From Burkholderiales bacterium (GTDB lineage Bacteria > Pseudomonadota > Gammaproteobacteria > Burkholderiales > Usitatibacteraceae): a stretch of DNA of 7,807 bases. The position numbers and the translations under genes were made by a program. Of the stretch, positions 1 to 7,707 are shown one piece after another. The stretch is from the NCBI GenBank assembly GCA_014378085.1, contig JACMOJ010000124.1, positions 1-7,807 of the forward strand, in the 5' to 3' direction. The number at the start of each line of letters is the position of its first letter. Position 1 is the first letter of the stretch. The notes below the pieces were generated by a model. That model saw only the letters and a list, made by a program, of their open reading frames with translations, had not been told where the DNA came from and searched no databases.

Positions 1-3264
<3,264 letters not shown>

Positions 3265-3355
3265 TGATGGATCTCCGAACGTTGTGGAACGCCACTTGAT
3301 GTGGTGTCAAAGTTCTTCGACTGGCGCAGACGATGTTCTGTCGGCGTCATTTGGT

Positions 3356-3400
3356 GAAGGGCCGCTACCCTTCGCTGGCGGACGGTGAGAGAGCCTCACC
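3356..3400 (-). other. Pair of small hairpins upstream of rpoB
   Basis: Two adjacent perfect 6-bp inverted repeats. GAAGGG at 3356-3361 pairs with CCCTTC at 3368-3373 (6-base loop). GGTGAG at 3384-3389 pairs with CTCACC at 3395-3400 (5-base loop). Neither has a T-run, so they are not terminators. They lie about 90-135 bases before the rpoB start. Function unknown. Confidence 0.45.
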
Positions 3401-3410
3401 CGGACCAAAC

Positions 3411-3435
3411 GTCTTCTGCAGTCGTTTCAGAAGAC
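3411..3435 (-). other. 8-bp stem-loop in rpoB leader
   Basis: GTCTTCTG (3411-3418) and CAGAAGAC (3428-3435) form a perfect 8-bp stem with a 9-base loop. It shares its last base with the longer hairpin at 3435-3480, so the two could stack end to end or compete for that base. No function is assigned. Confidence 0.5.
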
Positions 3436-3480
3436 AAAACAAAGTGTCGAGCGTTCAACTCGATGACGCACTTTATTTTG
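3435..3480 (-). terminator. Terminator-like hairpin in rplL–rpoB spacer (candidate attenuator)
   Basis: In the minus-strand RNA the arms CAAAAUAAAGUG and CACUUUGUUUUG pair over 12 bp with a single U-G wobble. Inside them UCGAG pairs with CUCGA around a 7-base loop, with a 5-base bulge (CGUCA) on the 5' side. The U-rich 3' arm pairing with an A-rich 5' arm is the layout of an intrinsic terminator, but the GC core is short and bulged, so termination would be partial at best. It sits about 330 bases after rplL, where partial termination would lower rpoB relative to rplL. Alternatively it is only a processing or stability structure. Confidence 0.38.
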
Positions 3481-3511
3481 GCATCTAAATCAAATTTAAA
3501 ACTCTAGTATC

Positions 3512-3551
3512 GACGGGCATCTTCAAGCATTTATGCTTGTAACATCCCGTC
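3512..3551 (-). other. Two-tier hairpin in rplL–rpoB spacer
   Basis: An outer 6-bp stem (GACGGG 3512-3517 with CCCGTC 3546-3551) encloses a 6-base by 6-base internal loop and an inner stem (CAAGCA 3524-3529 with TGCTTG 3534-3539) with a 4-base loop. The symmetric architecture suggests a real RNA fold. Function unknown. Confidence 0.45.
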
Positions 3552-3586
3552 CTTACTAGCATTTACTAAGTTACACTTACGCTTGA

Positions 3587-3625
3587 GACGCCAAAGGCTG
3601 AGATCGGAATCTCAGCCTTTACGTC
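3587..3625 (-). other. Long perfect hairpin with UNCG tetraloop, candidate RNase III site
   Basis: AAAGGCTGAGAT and ATCTCAGCCTTT form a perfect 12-bp stem (3593-3620). On the transcribed minus strand the loop is UCCG, a member of the very stable UNCG tetraloop class. The helix continues outward, after a 1x2 internal loop, with a further 4 bp (GACG with CGTC), reaching 3587-3625. Only three Us follow the 12-bp stem, so it is a poor terminator. E. coli has an RNase III cleavage stem in the same gap, and a long near-perfect duplex is what that enzyme favours, so a processing site is the best guess. Confidence 0.5.
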
Positions 3626-3738
3626 GTTACTGCAACAAAACTCAAACCGTAATTTCCGGTTGATTGCGCGAAGGGTTAATAGAAGTTTTTGTGGTTATTC
3701 GTCGAGCGAGCGGTGATGATTTTTGTCCAAAGCGCAAA

Positions 3739-3757
3739 GCCGTATGCCTCATACGGC
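3739..3757 (-). other. 8-bp hairpin shortly after rplL
   Basis: GCCGTATG and CATACGGC form a perfect 8-bp stem around a 3-base loop, 52-70 bases downstream of the rplL stop. This is close to where the E. coli rplL attenuator lies, but the bases that follow on the minus strand (CTTTGCGCTTTGG) are only moderately T-rich. It may be a weak attenuator or a 3'-end stabiliser for the upstream ribosomal-protein mRNA. Confidence 0.45.
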
Positions 3758-3808
3758 CAGCACTGGCGGAGGACAATCACTCCGCACAGCCGACGAGCGT
3801 CCGAAAAA

Positions 3809-4180
3809 TTACTTCAACTCGACTTTGGCGCCTGCGTCTTCCAGCTTTTTCTTCATCGCTTCAGAGTCAGCTTTGTTGGCACCTTCTTTAACCGCCCTTG
3901 GCGCACCTTCAACCAGCGCCTTTGCTTCAGCCAAGCCCAAACCGGTGATCTCGCGAACCGCCTTAATCACGCCGATCTTGTTTGCGCCGAATTCCATCAA
4001 CATTACGTTGAATTCAGTCTTCTCTTCAACGACTGCTGCTGCTGCGCCGCCTGCTGCAGGGGCCGACATTGCTGCCGCTGATACACCGAACTTCTCTTCG
4101 ATTGCTTTAACCAGATCGTTTAAGTCCATAACCGACATTGTGTCGAGGGATGCCAAAAATGCGTCTTTATCGAATGCCAT
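3809..4180 (-). CDS. rplL: 50S ribosomal protein L7/L12
   Basis: Stalk protein of the large ribosomal subunit. Dimers bind the C-terminal helix of L10 and recruit and activate EF-Tu, EF-G, IF2 and RF3. The product is 123 residues, normal for the family. Residues 1-33 are the dimerising N-terminal domain, 34-53 an Ala-rich flexible hinge ([11 protein letters not shown]), and 54-123 the globular factor-binding domain with the signature [19 protein letters not shown] at 66-84 and the typical charged C-terminus ending VELK. The ATG at 4180 has AAAGGAAA about eight bases upstream. It lies 81 bases after rplJ, in the same operon; in other bacteria strong translation gives several copies of L12 per L10. 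Confidence 0.98.
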   Translation of the reverse strand: MAFDKDAFLASLDTMSVMDLNDLVKAIEEKFGVSAAAMSAPAAGGAAAAVVEEKTEFNVMLMEFGANKIGVIKAVREITGLGLAEAKALVEGAPRAVKEGANKADSEAMKKKLEDAGAKVELK

Positions 4181-4212
4181 GATGTGTTTCCTTTGCTAAT
4201 ACTGTTGAATAG

Positions 4213-4244
4213 GTTGATTGAGTGGTTGAGCGGTCGAGTAGTTG
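4213..4244. repeat. Degenerate 8-bp tandem repeat between rplJ and rplL
   Basis: Plus-strand units AGTGGTTG (4221-4228), AGCGGTCG (4229-4236) and AGTAGTTG (4237-4244), preceded by a weaker GTTGATTG (4213-4220). On the transcribed strand this is a C/A-rich series of the CAACCACT kind with little self-complementarity. It fills much of the 80-base rplJ-rplL gap, so it may simply keep the rplL ribosome binding site unfolded. It is short and degenerate and could be chance. Confidence 0.4.
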
Positions 4245-4261
4245 CGTAGCAAGCCGCTTAA

Positions 4262-4789
4262 TTACACAGCCGGCGCAGCGTCTTCGGTAGCCAACGGCAC
4301 GCCTTCGGATCTCTTTTCCGCCACTGCCGCAAGCACCCGAGCCATGCGCGAAATGGGGCTTTGCATCAGACCCAACAACTGCGCCAGCAACACTTCTTTG
4401 CTTGGGATATTGGCGAGCGCTTTCACGCCAGCCTGATCGAGCAACTTGCCGTTATAGGCCCCGGCCTTGATGACAAATTTCTCATTGCCTTTGGCAAAGT
4501 CATTGACGACTTTGGCAGCAGCAACCGCATCTTCGGAGAAGCTATAAATCAGCGGACCGGACATCTGATCTTTGGCGACTTCAAATGAAGTACCTTCGAC
4601 TGCGCGACGCGCCAACGTATTTTTAATCACACGCAGGTACACGCCTTGCGCACGCGCATCCGCGCGCAGCTTGGTCATGCCAACCACTACCGTGCCGCGA
4701 TACTCTGCCAGCACCATCGTTTGGGCTTTCGCAATATTCGCGATAACCTCAGAAACGACTCCCTTTTTACCTTCCAGATTCAAACTCAC
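4262..4789 (-). CDS. rplJ: 50S ribosomal protein L10
   Basis: Base of the ribosomal stalk: it anchors L12 dimers to 23S rRNA and, as the L10-L12 complex, represses its own mRNA. The product is 175 residues from a GTG start at 4789. That start gives the family N-terminus ([14 protein letters not shown]) and has AGGAG seven bases upstream; an upstream in-frame ATG at 4843 would add 18 unrelated residues and leave the ribosome binding site inside the gene. Visible family features are [11 protein letters not shown] (22-32), the basic [14 protein letters not shown] (50-63) that helps contact rRNA, SGPLIY (77-82) and a C-terminal helical part from about 130 where L12 dimers bind. The C-terminus is Ala/acid rich. 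It is preceded by a 362-base leader containing the L10 binding site. Confidence 0.97.
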   Translation of the reverse strand: MSLNLEGKKGVVSEVIANIAKAQTMVLAEYRGTVVVGMTKLRADARAQGVYLRVIKNTLARRAVEGTSFEVAKDQMSGPLIYSFSEDAVAAAKVVNDFAKGNEKFVIKAGAYNGKLLDQAGVKALANIPSKEVLLAQLLGLMQSPISRMARVLAAVAEKRSEGVPLATEDAAPAV

Positions 4790-4796
4790 GTTTGAT

Positions 4797-4803
4797 CTCC
4801 TTT
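4797..4803 (-). promoter_or_regulatory. Shine-Dalgarno of rplJ, fixes the GTG start
   Basis: AAAGGAG on the minus strand, with AGGAG seven bases before GTG at 4789. It is the only strong ribosome binding site near the 5' end of the gene, and it decides for the GTG over the in-frame ATG at 4843. A small hairpin (CGACA/TGTCG, 4821-4833) lies 17 bases upstream of it. Confidence 0.85.
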
Positions 4804-4870
4804 CGTTGAAAAATGAGTACCGACAAGATGTCGATATCCACACTCACAGCGACCTTCGCTTGGAGATCCT

Positions 4871-4897
4871 GCGCTTGGTTGTTTGAATTCCAAGCGC
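4871..4897 (-). other. 8-bp hairpin downstream of the L10 leader core
   Basis: GCGCTTGG (4871-4878) and CCAAGCGC (4890-4897) pair perfectly around an 11-base loop. A second copy of CGCTTGG at 4857-4863 could replace the first arm, so two alternative hairpins are possible. It lies between the L10 binding region and the rplJ ribosome binding site, where it might relay L10 binding to translation. That role is inference. Confidence 0.5.
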
Positions 4898-4898
4898 G

Positions 4899-5000
4899 TG
4901 AAATCGTTGCGGGTGACGCCATCTGCGTAGGGAGACTTTCGCCAATTAATCGACAGCAACTGCTACCGACCCTACGGTCTTGGATAACCTCGCGATTTCA
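4899..5000 (-). promoter_or_regulatory. Ribosomal protein L10 leader (L10-L12 autoregulatory RNA)
   Basis: The minus-strand RNA contains AAGACCGTAGGG (4981-4970) and CCCTACGCAGATGGCGTCAC (4932-4913). These closely match the E. coli rplJ leader as I remember it (AAGACCGCAGG … CCCUGCGUAGACGGUGAC). CGTAGGG and CCCTACG form a 7-bp inner helix (4926-4932 with 4970-4976) capped by a region with the conserved UUAAU. The asymmetric AAGA/CAGA junction outside it is kink-turn-like. The outer helix can be followed further: CCA/TGG, GGT/ACC, CG/CG and finally TGAAATCG/CGATTTCA (4993-5000 with 4899-4906). In E. coli, L10-L12 binds this element and reduces translation of rplJ and rplL. Exact ends are uncertain; the core is about 4911-4988. 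Confidence 0.85.
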
Positions 5001-5018
5001 ATTTCTTAAAATCGCGAG
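4989..5018 (-). other. Perfect 10-bp hairpin competing with the L10 leader closing helix
   Basis: CTCGCGATTT (4989-4998) and AAATCGCGAG (5009-5018) pair over 10 bp with a 10-base loop. Bases 4993-4998 are also needed for the outermost helix of the L10 leader, so the two pairings exclude each other. No T-run follows on the minus strand, so it is not a terminator. Confidence 0.6.
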
Positions 5019-5075
5019 ACCCAATTTTTGCGATGAAACAACCAATCACCGCACCTGCTTTTCGGTTTTATCAAC

Positions 5076-5105
5076 TGAAATCGTTAGGCCACGCCTGCGA
5101 TTTCA
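5076..5105 (-). other. Two-tier hairpin in rplA–rplJ spacer
   Basis: TGAAATCG (5076-5083) pairs with CGATTTCA (5098-5105). Within it AGGC (5086-5089) pairs with GCCT (5093-5096) around a 3-base loop. The same 8-base sequence, in one or the other orientation, recurs at 4899-4906 and 4993-5000, so alternative long-range pairings are possible. Confidence 0.55.
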
Positions 5106-5116
5106 ACTGACTAGGC

Positions 5117-5146
5117 CCGACAAAAGTAGGTTTGAACTTTTGTCGG
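5117..5146 (-). other. 11-bp hairpin just after the rplA stop
   Basis: CCGACAAAAGT and ACTTTTGTCGG form a perfect 11-bp stem with an 8-base loop, starting 5 bases after the rplA stop on the minus strand. The next bases are GGCCTAG, so it lacks the T-run of an intrinsic terminator. Plausible roles are a barrier protecting the 3' end of rplK-rplA mRNA or an RNase III site separating it from rplJ-rplL mRNA; neither is shown by the sequence. Confidence 0.6.
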
Positions 5147-5151
5147 AATGC

Positions 5152-5883
5152 TTATCCCTGCTGACCTTGCGGCTGCGAAGAGAATGCCGACGTCTCCAAA
5201 CGCACACCAATACCCATCGTCGAAGACAGCGAAATTTTCTTCAGGTAGATACCTTTTGAAGATGCTGGCTTGGCTTTATTCACCGCCGCGATCAACGCAC
5301 TCAGATTTTCTGTCAGCGCATCATTGCCAAAGGAAGCGCGACCAATCGTGCATTGCACGATGCCCGCTTTGTCGGCGCGATACTGAACCTGACCCGCCTT
5401 CGCATTTTTGACCGCCTGTTCGACGTTTGGCGTAACCGTGCCAACTTTTGGGTTCGGCATCAAACCACGCGGGCCGAGTACCTGACCCAGCGTGCCGACC
5501 ACTTTCATCGCGTCTGGCGTTGCGATCACGACGTCGAAGTCCATGAAGCCGCCCTTGATGCGTTCCGCCAAATCTTCAAAGCCCACAATATCTGCGCCGG
5601 CAGCGGTTGCCTTCTCAGCGTTCGCGCCCTGCGCAAACACGGCTACACGTACCGACTTGCCCGTACCGCGGGGCAACACGACAGAACTGCGATCCGATTG
5701 ACCCGACTTCTTCGCATCAATACCGAGGTTGATCGCAACGTCAACGGACTCATCAAATTTTGCGGTTGCTGTTTTCTTGATGATCTCAAGCGCATCACCC
5801 ACCGGATAGGTCTTATCATGATCAACCAAGCCAACAAACTTTTGCATGCGCTTGGTGAGCTTTACTGTTTTTTCGTTAGCCAT
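5152..5883 (-). CDS. rplA: 50S ribosomal protein L1
   Basis: Protein of the mobile L1 stalk that binds 23S rRNA near the E site and helps release deacylated tRNA. In E. coli it also represses the L11-L1 mRNA. The product is 243 residues, about ten longer than the usual 231-235, with a short N-terminal addition (MANEKTV before KLTKR) and a Gln/Gly tail (SSQPQGQQG, from about 235). Family landmarks are [19 protein letters not shown] (42-60), VVLPRGTGK (68-76), the L1 signature [19 protein letters not shown] (128-146) and SSTMGIGVR (220-228). The ATG overlaps the rplK TAA by one base (TAATG), and GAGGGAG inside the end of rplK serves as its ribosome binding site seven bases away, so translation is probably coupled to rplK. 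Confidence 0.98.
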   Translation of the reverse strand: MANEKTVKLTKRMQKFVGLVDHDKTYPVGDALEIIKKTATAKFDESVDVAINLGIDAKKSGQSDRSSVVLPRGTGKSVRVAVFAQGANAEKATAAGADIVGFEDLAERIKGGFMDFDVVIATPDAMKVVGTLGQVLGPRGLMPNPKVGTVTPNVEQAVKNAKAGQVQYRADKAGIVQCTIGRASFGNDALTENLSALIAAVNKAKPASSKGIYLKKISLSSTMGIGVRLETSAFSSQPQGQQG

Positions 5884-6317
5884 TACCGTACTCCCTCAAC
5901 CTCAATGCCCATCGATCGTGCTGAGCCCGCAATGGTGCGGACTGCGGCGTCCAAGTCTGCTGCCGTCAAATTCGGCATCTTGGTTTTGGCGATTTCCTCG
6001 GCTTGCGCGCGCGTCAATTTGCCAACTTTGTCGGTGTGGGGAGTTTTGGAGCCCTTCTCAACCTGGGCGGCCTTCTTAATTAGATAGGTCGCAGGTGCCG
6101 TCCCCATTACAAACGTGAAGGACTTATCGGCGAAGGCGGTAATAGTGACTGGAATCGGCATACCCGGTTCCATCTTTTGCGTCTGCGCGTTGAACGCTTT
6201 GCAGAATTCCATGATGTTCAATCCACGCTGACCGAGCGCGGGGCCGATGGGTGGCGATGGATTCGCCTTACCCGCTGGCACTTGTAGCTTGATGTAGCCA
6301 ACAATCTTCTTTGCCAT
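5883..6317 (-). CDS. rplK: 50S ribosomal protein L11
   Basis: Binds the GTPase-associated centre of 23S rRNA together with L10-L12, takes part in EF-G and RelA function, and forms the thiopeptide antibiotic site. The product is 144 residues from ATG at 6317, the normal length. An in-frame ATG at 6359 would add 14 residues with no family resemblance, while 6317 has GAGG seven bases upstream. The N-terminal domain carries the Pro-rich segment [16 protein letters not shown] (20-35); P22, P23 and P26 are the prolines of the thiostrepton/micrococcin region and look wild type. The C-terminal RNA-binding domain (from about 75) includes [17 protein letters not shown] (98-114) and the closing [11 protein letters not shown] (130-140). 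It overlaps rplA by one base and follows nusG after a repeat-bearing spacer. Confidence 0.98.
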   Translation of the reverse strand: MAKKIVGYIKLQVPAGKANPSPPIGPALGQRGLNIMEFCKAFNAQTQKMEPGMPIPVTITAFADKSFTFVMGTAPATYLIKKAAQVEKGSKTPHTDKVGKLTRAQAEEIAKTKMPNLTAADLDAAVRTIAGSARSMGIEVEGVR

Positions 6318-6324
6318 TACTTTT

Positions 6325-6330
6325 CCTCTT
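6325..6330 (-). promoter_or_regulatory. Shine-Dalgarno of rplK, fixes the start at 6317
   Basis: AAGAGG on the minus strand, ending seven bases before the ATG at 6317. It rules against the longer in-frame start at 6359, which would place this site inside the gene. Confidence 0.8.
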
Positions 6331-6340
6331 GAGTACAAAC

Positions 6341-6360
6341 GATGCCTCGACGACGGCATC
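6341..6360 (-). promoter_or_regulatory. Hairpin just upstream of rplK ribosome binding site, candidate L1 operator
   Basis: GATGCC (6341-6346) and GGCATC (6355-6360) pair perfectly around an 8-base loop, ending 10 bases before the rplK Shine-Dalgarno. In E. coli L1 represses the rplK-rplA mRNA by binding a structure in this leader that imitates its 23S rRNA site. The position fits, but I cannot match the L1 recognition motif base by base, so this is a positional guess. Confidence 0.35.
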
Positions 6361-6403
6361 TCCTCGGTTGTTTCGTTTATGCGCGGCCTCTGTTGTTACA
6401 TCC

Positions 6404-6429
6404 ATTCACACCGGGCCGCCCGTGCGAAT
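6404..6429 (-). other. Strong hairpin in nusG–rplK spacer
   Basis: In minus-strand RNA AUUCGCAC pairs with GUGUGAAU (8 bp, one G-U wobble) and is extended by GGG/CCC with a CGG loop and one unpaired G. About 11 bp in total with a GC-rich tip. There is no U-run after it (GGAUGUAAC follows), so it is not an intrinsic terminator. It could be part of the L1 regulatory leader or a processing site. Confidence 0.5.
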
Positions 6430-6461
6430 AGCGCACTACAATTCTTTACTGCGCCATACTG

Positions 6462-6549
6462 CTTTCTAATGCCTTGCTACTTCCTTGCGCCTCCCTTGCG
6501 CCTCCCTTGCGACTTCCTTGCTATTTCCTTGTCATTGCCTTGTTATTGC
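6462..6549. repeat. 11-bp tandem repeat array at the end of nusG and in the nusG–rplK spacer
   Basis: Seven consecutive 11-base units on the plus strand from 6473: CTTGCTACTTC, CTTGCGCCTCC (twice, identical), CTTGCGACTTC, CTTGCTATTTC, CTTGTCATTGC and CTTGTTATTGC. A weaker unit CTTTCTAATGC precedes them at 6462-6472. On the transcribed strand the consensus is roughly GRARTNRCAAG, purine-rich, and each junction reads CAAGG; the central units read CAAGGGAGG, like a Shine-Dalgarno sequence. The array enters the coding region: the last unit includes the TAA stop and the preceding CAA codon of nusG. Variation in copy number between strains is likely. Function unknown. Confidence 0.9.
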
Positions 6550-7076
6550 TTCTCAACCTGACCGAAATCCAATTCAACCGGGGTAGCACGCCCGAAGATC
6601 AAAACGGACACACGAATCTTTGACTTGTCGTAGTTCACATCCTCGACGTTGCCGTTGAAGTCGGTAAACGGGCCGTCCTTCACACGAATCAATTCGCCCA
6701 CTTCGAATAGCACCTTCGGTTTAGGCTTCTCCACGCCTTCCTTAACTTGATTCAGGATGACGTCAATTTCTTTTTGCGGAACCGGCGACGGCTTGTTACC
6801 AATGCCGCCTACAAAACCGGTGATCTTTGGTGTCGATTTCACCAAATGCCAGGTTTCATCGGTCATTTCCATTTGAACCAGAATGTAGCCGGGGAAAAAG
6901 CGGCGCTCAGAGGTTGCTTTGGCGCCTTTCTTCATTTCCACAACTTCTTCCGTGGGCACCAGCACTTCGCCAAACATTTCCGGCATGCCGGAACGGCGAA
7001 TGCGCTCAATTAGCGCCGCTTGGATACTTTTCTCTTGGCCAGAATACGCATGGACGATGTACCAACGCATTGTCAT
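6543..7076 (-). CDS. nusG: Transcription termination/antitermination factor NusG
   Basis: Binds RNA polymerase through its N-terminal NGN domain to suppress pausing, and Rho or ribosomal protein S10 through its C-terminal KOW domain. The product is 177 residues. NGN spans about 4-110 and contains [10 protein letters not shown] (4-13), VPTEEVVE (40-47), [15 protein letters not shown] (57-71) and TWHLVK (75-80). KOW spans about 124-175 with [17 protein letters not shown] (126-142) and [16 protein letters not shown] (161-176). The ATG at 7076 directly follows the secE TAA with no gap; a second ATG at 7070, just before RWYIV, is equally possible. Neither has a clear Shine-Dalgarno, so coupling to secE translation is likely. 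The 3' end lies in the 11-bp repeat array. Confidence 0.98.
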   Translation of the reverse strand: MTMRWYIVHAYSGQEKSIQAALIERIRRSGMPEMFGEVLVPTEEVVEMKKGAKATSERRFFPGYILVQMEMTDETWHLVKSTPKITGFVGGIGNKPSPVPQKEIDVILNQVKEGVEKPKPKVLFEVGELIRVKDGPFTDFNGNVEDVNYDKSKIRVSVLIFGRATPVELDFGQVEKQ

Positions 7077-7424
7077 TTACGCACCGTGCCCAATAAATTT
7101 TGTCACCGCTAGGGTGAGACTCCAATCAACCACCCAGAGGAAGATCGCCATGATGAACACGAACACAAAAATCACGCCGGTCGATTGCAGCGCCTCTTTG
7201 CGCGTTGGCCATACCACCTTCTTGGCCTCCTCAACCGACTCTTTGCCAAACTGTGCAAACTCGCGACCCGGCGCGCTAAACCAACCCACCACACCGGCGA
7301 GCACGACAATGCCCATCATTGCGCCAAGGCGAACAATCATTGGCTTGTCGGATAGGACGTAGAACGCTGCAACGCCCGCAAACAGCATCAGCACTGCCAC
7401 CACAATTTGAATTTTGTCTTTCAT
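7077..7424 (-). CDS. secE: Preprotein translocase subunit SecE
   Basis: Inner-membrane subunit that clamps SecY in the SecYEG protein-conducting channel. The product is 115 residues from ATG at 7424. Three membrane segments are visible, at about 5-24, 30-49 and 82-107, as in the longer E. coli-type SecE. The conserved cytoplasmic amphipathic helix and hinge are present as EEAKKVVWPTRKE (65-77), which is the diagnostic SecE motif just before the last membrane helix. A GTG three codons upstream (7433) is an alternative start; neither start has a good ribosome binding site, and the ATG is chosen by common use. The gene follows tRNA-Trp by 66 bases and abuts nusG. Confidence 0.96.
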   Translation of the reverse strand: MKDKIQIVVAVLMLFAGVAAFYVLSDKPMIVRLGAMMGIVVLAGVVGWFSAPGREFAQFGKESVEEAKKVVWPTRKEALQSTGVIFVFVFIMAIFLWVVDWSLTLAVTKFIGHGA

Positions 7425-7445
7425 TCCGCACACTTTGGGGCGATG

Positions 7446-7465
7446 GCGGAGATTTGCTTCCCCGC
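7446..7465 (-). other. Hairpin between tRNA-Trp and secE
   Basis: In minus-strand RNA GCGGGGA pairs with UCUCCGC over 7 bp with one G-U wobble and a 6-base loop, about 20 bases before the secE ATG. Just upstream lies the near-palindrome TTAACCCGGTTAA (plus strand, 7467-7479). There is no T-run. It may mark processing of the tRNA away from the secE-nusG mRNA. Confidence 0.4.
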
Positions 7466-7490
7466 TTAACCCGGTTAATTACGACTTGTT

Positions 7491-7566
7491 TGGCAGGCCA
7501 GGAGGGCATCGAACCCCCAACCTACGGTTTTGGAGACCGTTACTCTGCCAATTGAGCTACTGGCCT
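7491..7566 (-). tRNA. trnW: tRNA-Trp (anticodon CCA)
   Basis: A 76-base cloverleaf reading minus from 7566. The acceptor arms AGGCCAG and CTGGCCT pair over 7 bp, followed by discriminator G and an encoded CCA. The D stem is GCTC/GAGT with one wobble. The anticodon stem ACGGT/ACCGT encloses CTCCAAA, whose anticodon CCA reads UGG (Trp). The T stem is GGGGG/CCCTC around TTCGATG. Position between tuf and secE is the usual one for trnW in beta- and many gammaproteobacteria. It is probably cut from a tuf–secE transcript or driven by its own promoter; none was identified. Confidence 0.97.
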
Positions 7567-7569
7567 ATT

Positions 7570-7690
7570 TGGGGTGGTTTCTCGACTACTGCGCGGTTCA
7601 CCTGCTTGTCGGCGGTGCTCGCCGTACAACAGTACGGCTGCGCTCCTCTACAACCACTTGACCCGCTCGCGACGGCGTTAAGCCACCCCA
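7570..7690 (-). repeat. Panhandle inverted repeat filling the tuf–tRNA-Trp spacer
   Basis: TGGGGTGG (7570-7577) and CCACCCCA (7683-7690) are perfect 8-bp complements spanning 121 bases. They enclose a 7-bp hairpin, GCCGTAC/GTACGGC (7621-7638, loop AACA). In the transcript the structure would begin 17 bases after the tuf stop and end three bases before the tRNA 5' end. It lacks a T-run and so is not a simple terminator. A role in tRNA 5' processing or in isolating tuf mRNA is possible. Confidence 0.5.
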
Positions 7691-7707
7691 GTACTGCACT
7701 GCAGAAA

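Larger units (their letters stand above)
3265..3808 (-). other. rplL–rpoB intergenic spacer, hairpin-rich rpoB leader
   Basis: 544 bases without a credible gene between the rplL stop and the rpoB ATG. In E. coli the equivalent gap (from memory about 0.3 kb) holds an attenuator and an RNase III processing site that set RpoB output well below L12 output. Here the minus-strand RNA has at least six inverted repeats, listed separately, spread over nearly the whole length. I found no sigma70-type promoter with both boxes good enough to report. The role as attenuator and processing region is inferred from position. Confidence 0.7.

Noticed and set aside
4790..4843. Longer L10 starting at ATG 4843
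   Set aside because: The 18 extra residues do not match the family, and the AGGAG site at 4797-4801 would be inside the gene.
5117..5146. 11-bp hairpin after rplA as an intrinsic terminator
   Set aside because: The bases after the stem on the minus strand are GGCCTAG, with no T-run, and rplJ-rplL follow in the same direction.
4813..5259. Plus-strand frame of 148 codons across the rplJ leader into rplA
   Set aside because: It covers the L10 leader RNA and the 3' end of rplA on the opposite strand, with no family resemblance and no operon context.
5353..6087. Plus-strand 244-codon frame opposite rplA and rplK
   Set aside because: The opposite strand encodes unmistakable L1 and L11; the plus frame is a shadow.
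6318..6359. Longer L11 starting at ATG 6359
   Set aside because: The 14 extra residues are non-conserved, and the ATG at 6317 has a proper ribosome binding site and the [12 protein letters not shown]-terminus.
6462..6549. The 11-bp repeats as a CRISPR array
   Set aside because: Units are contiguous without spacers and far shorter than CRISPR repeats, and no cas gene is present.
7567..7707. Promoter for tRNA-Trp/secE in the tuf–tRNA spacer
   Set aside because: TTGTAG and similar hexamers occur on the minus strand, but none has a convincing -10 box at 16-18 bases.
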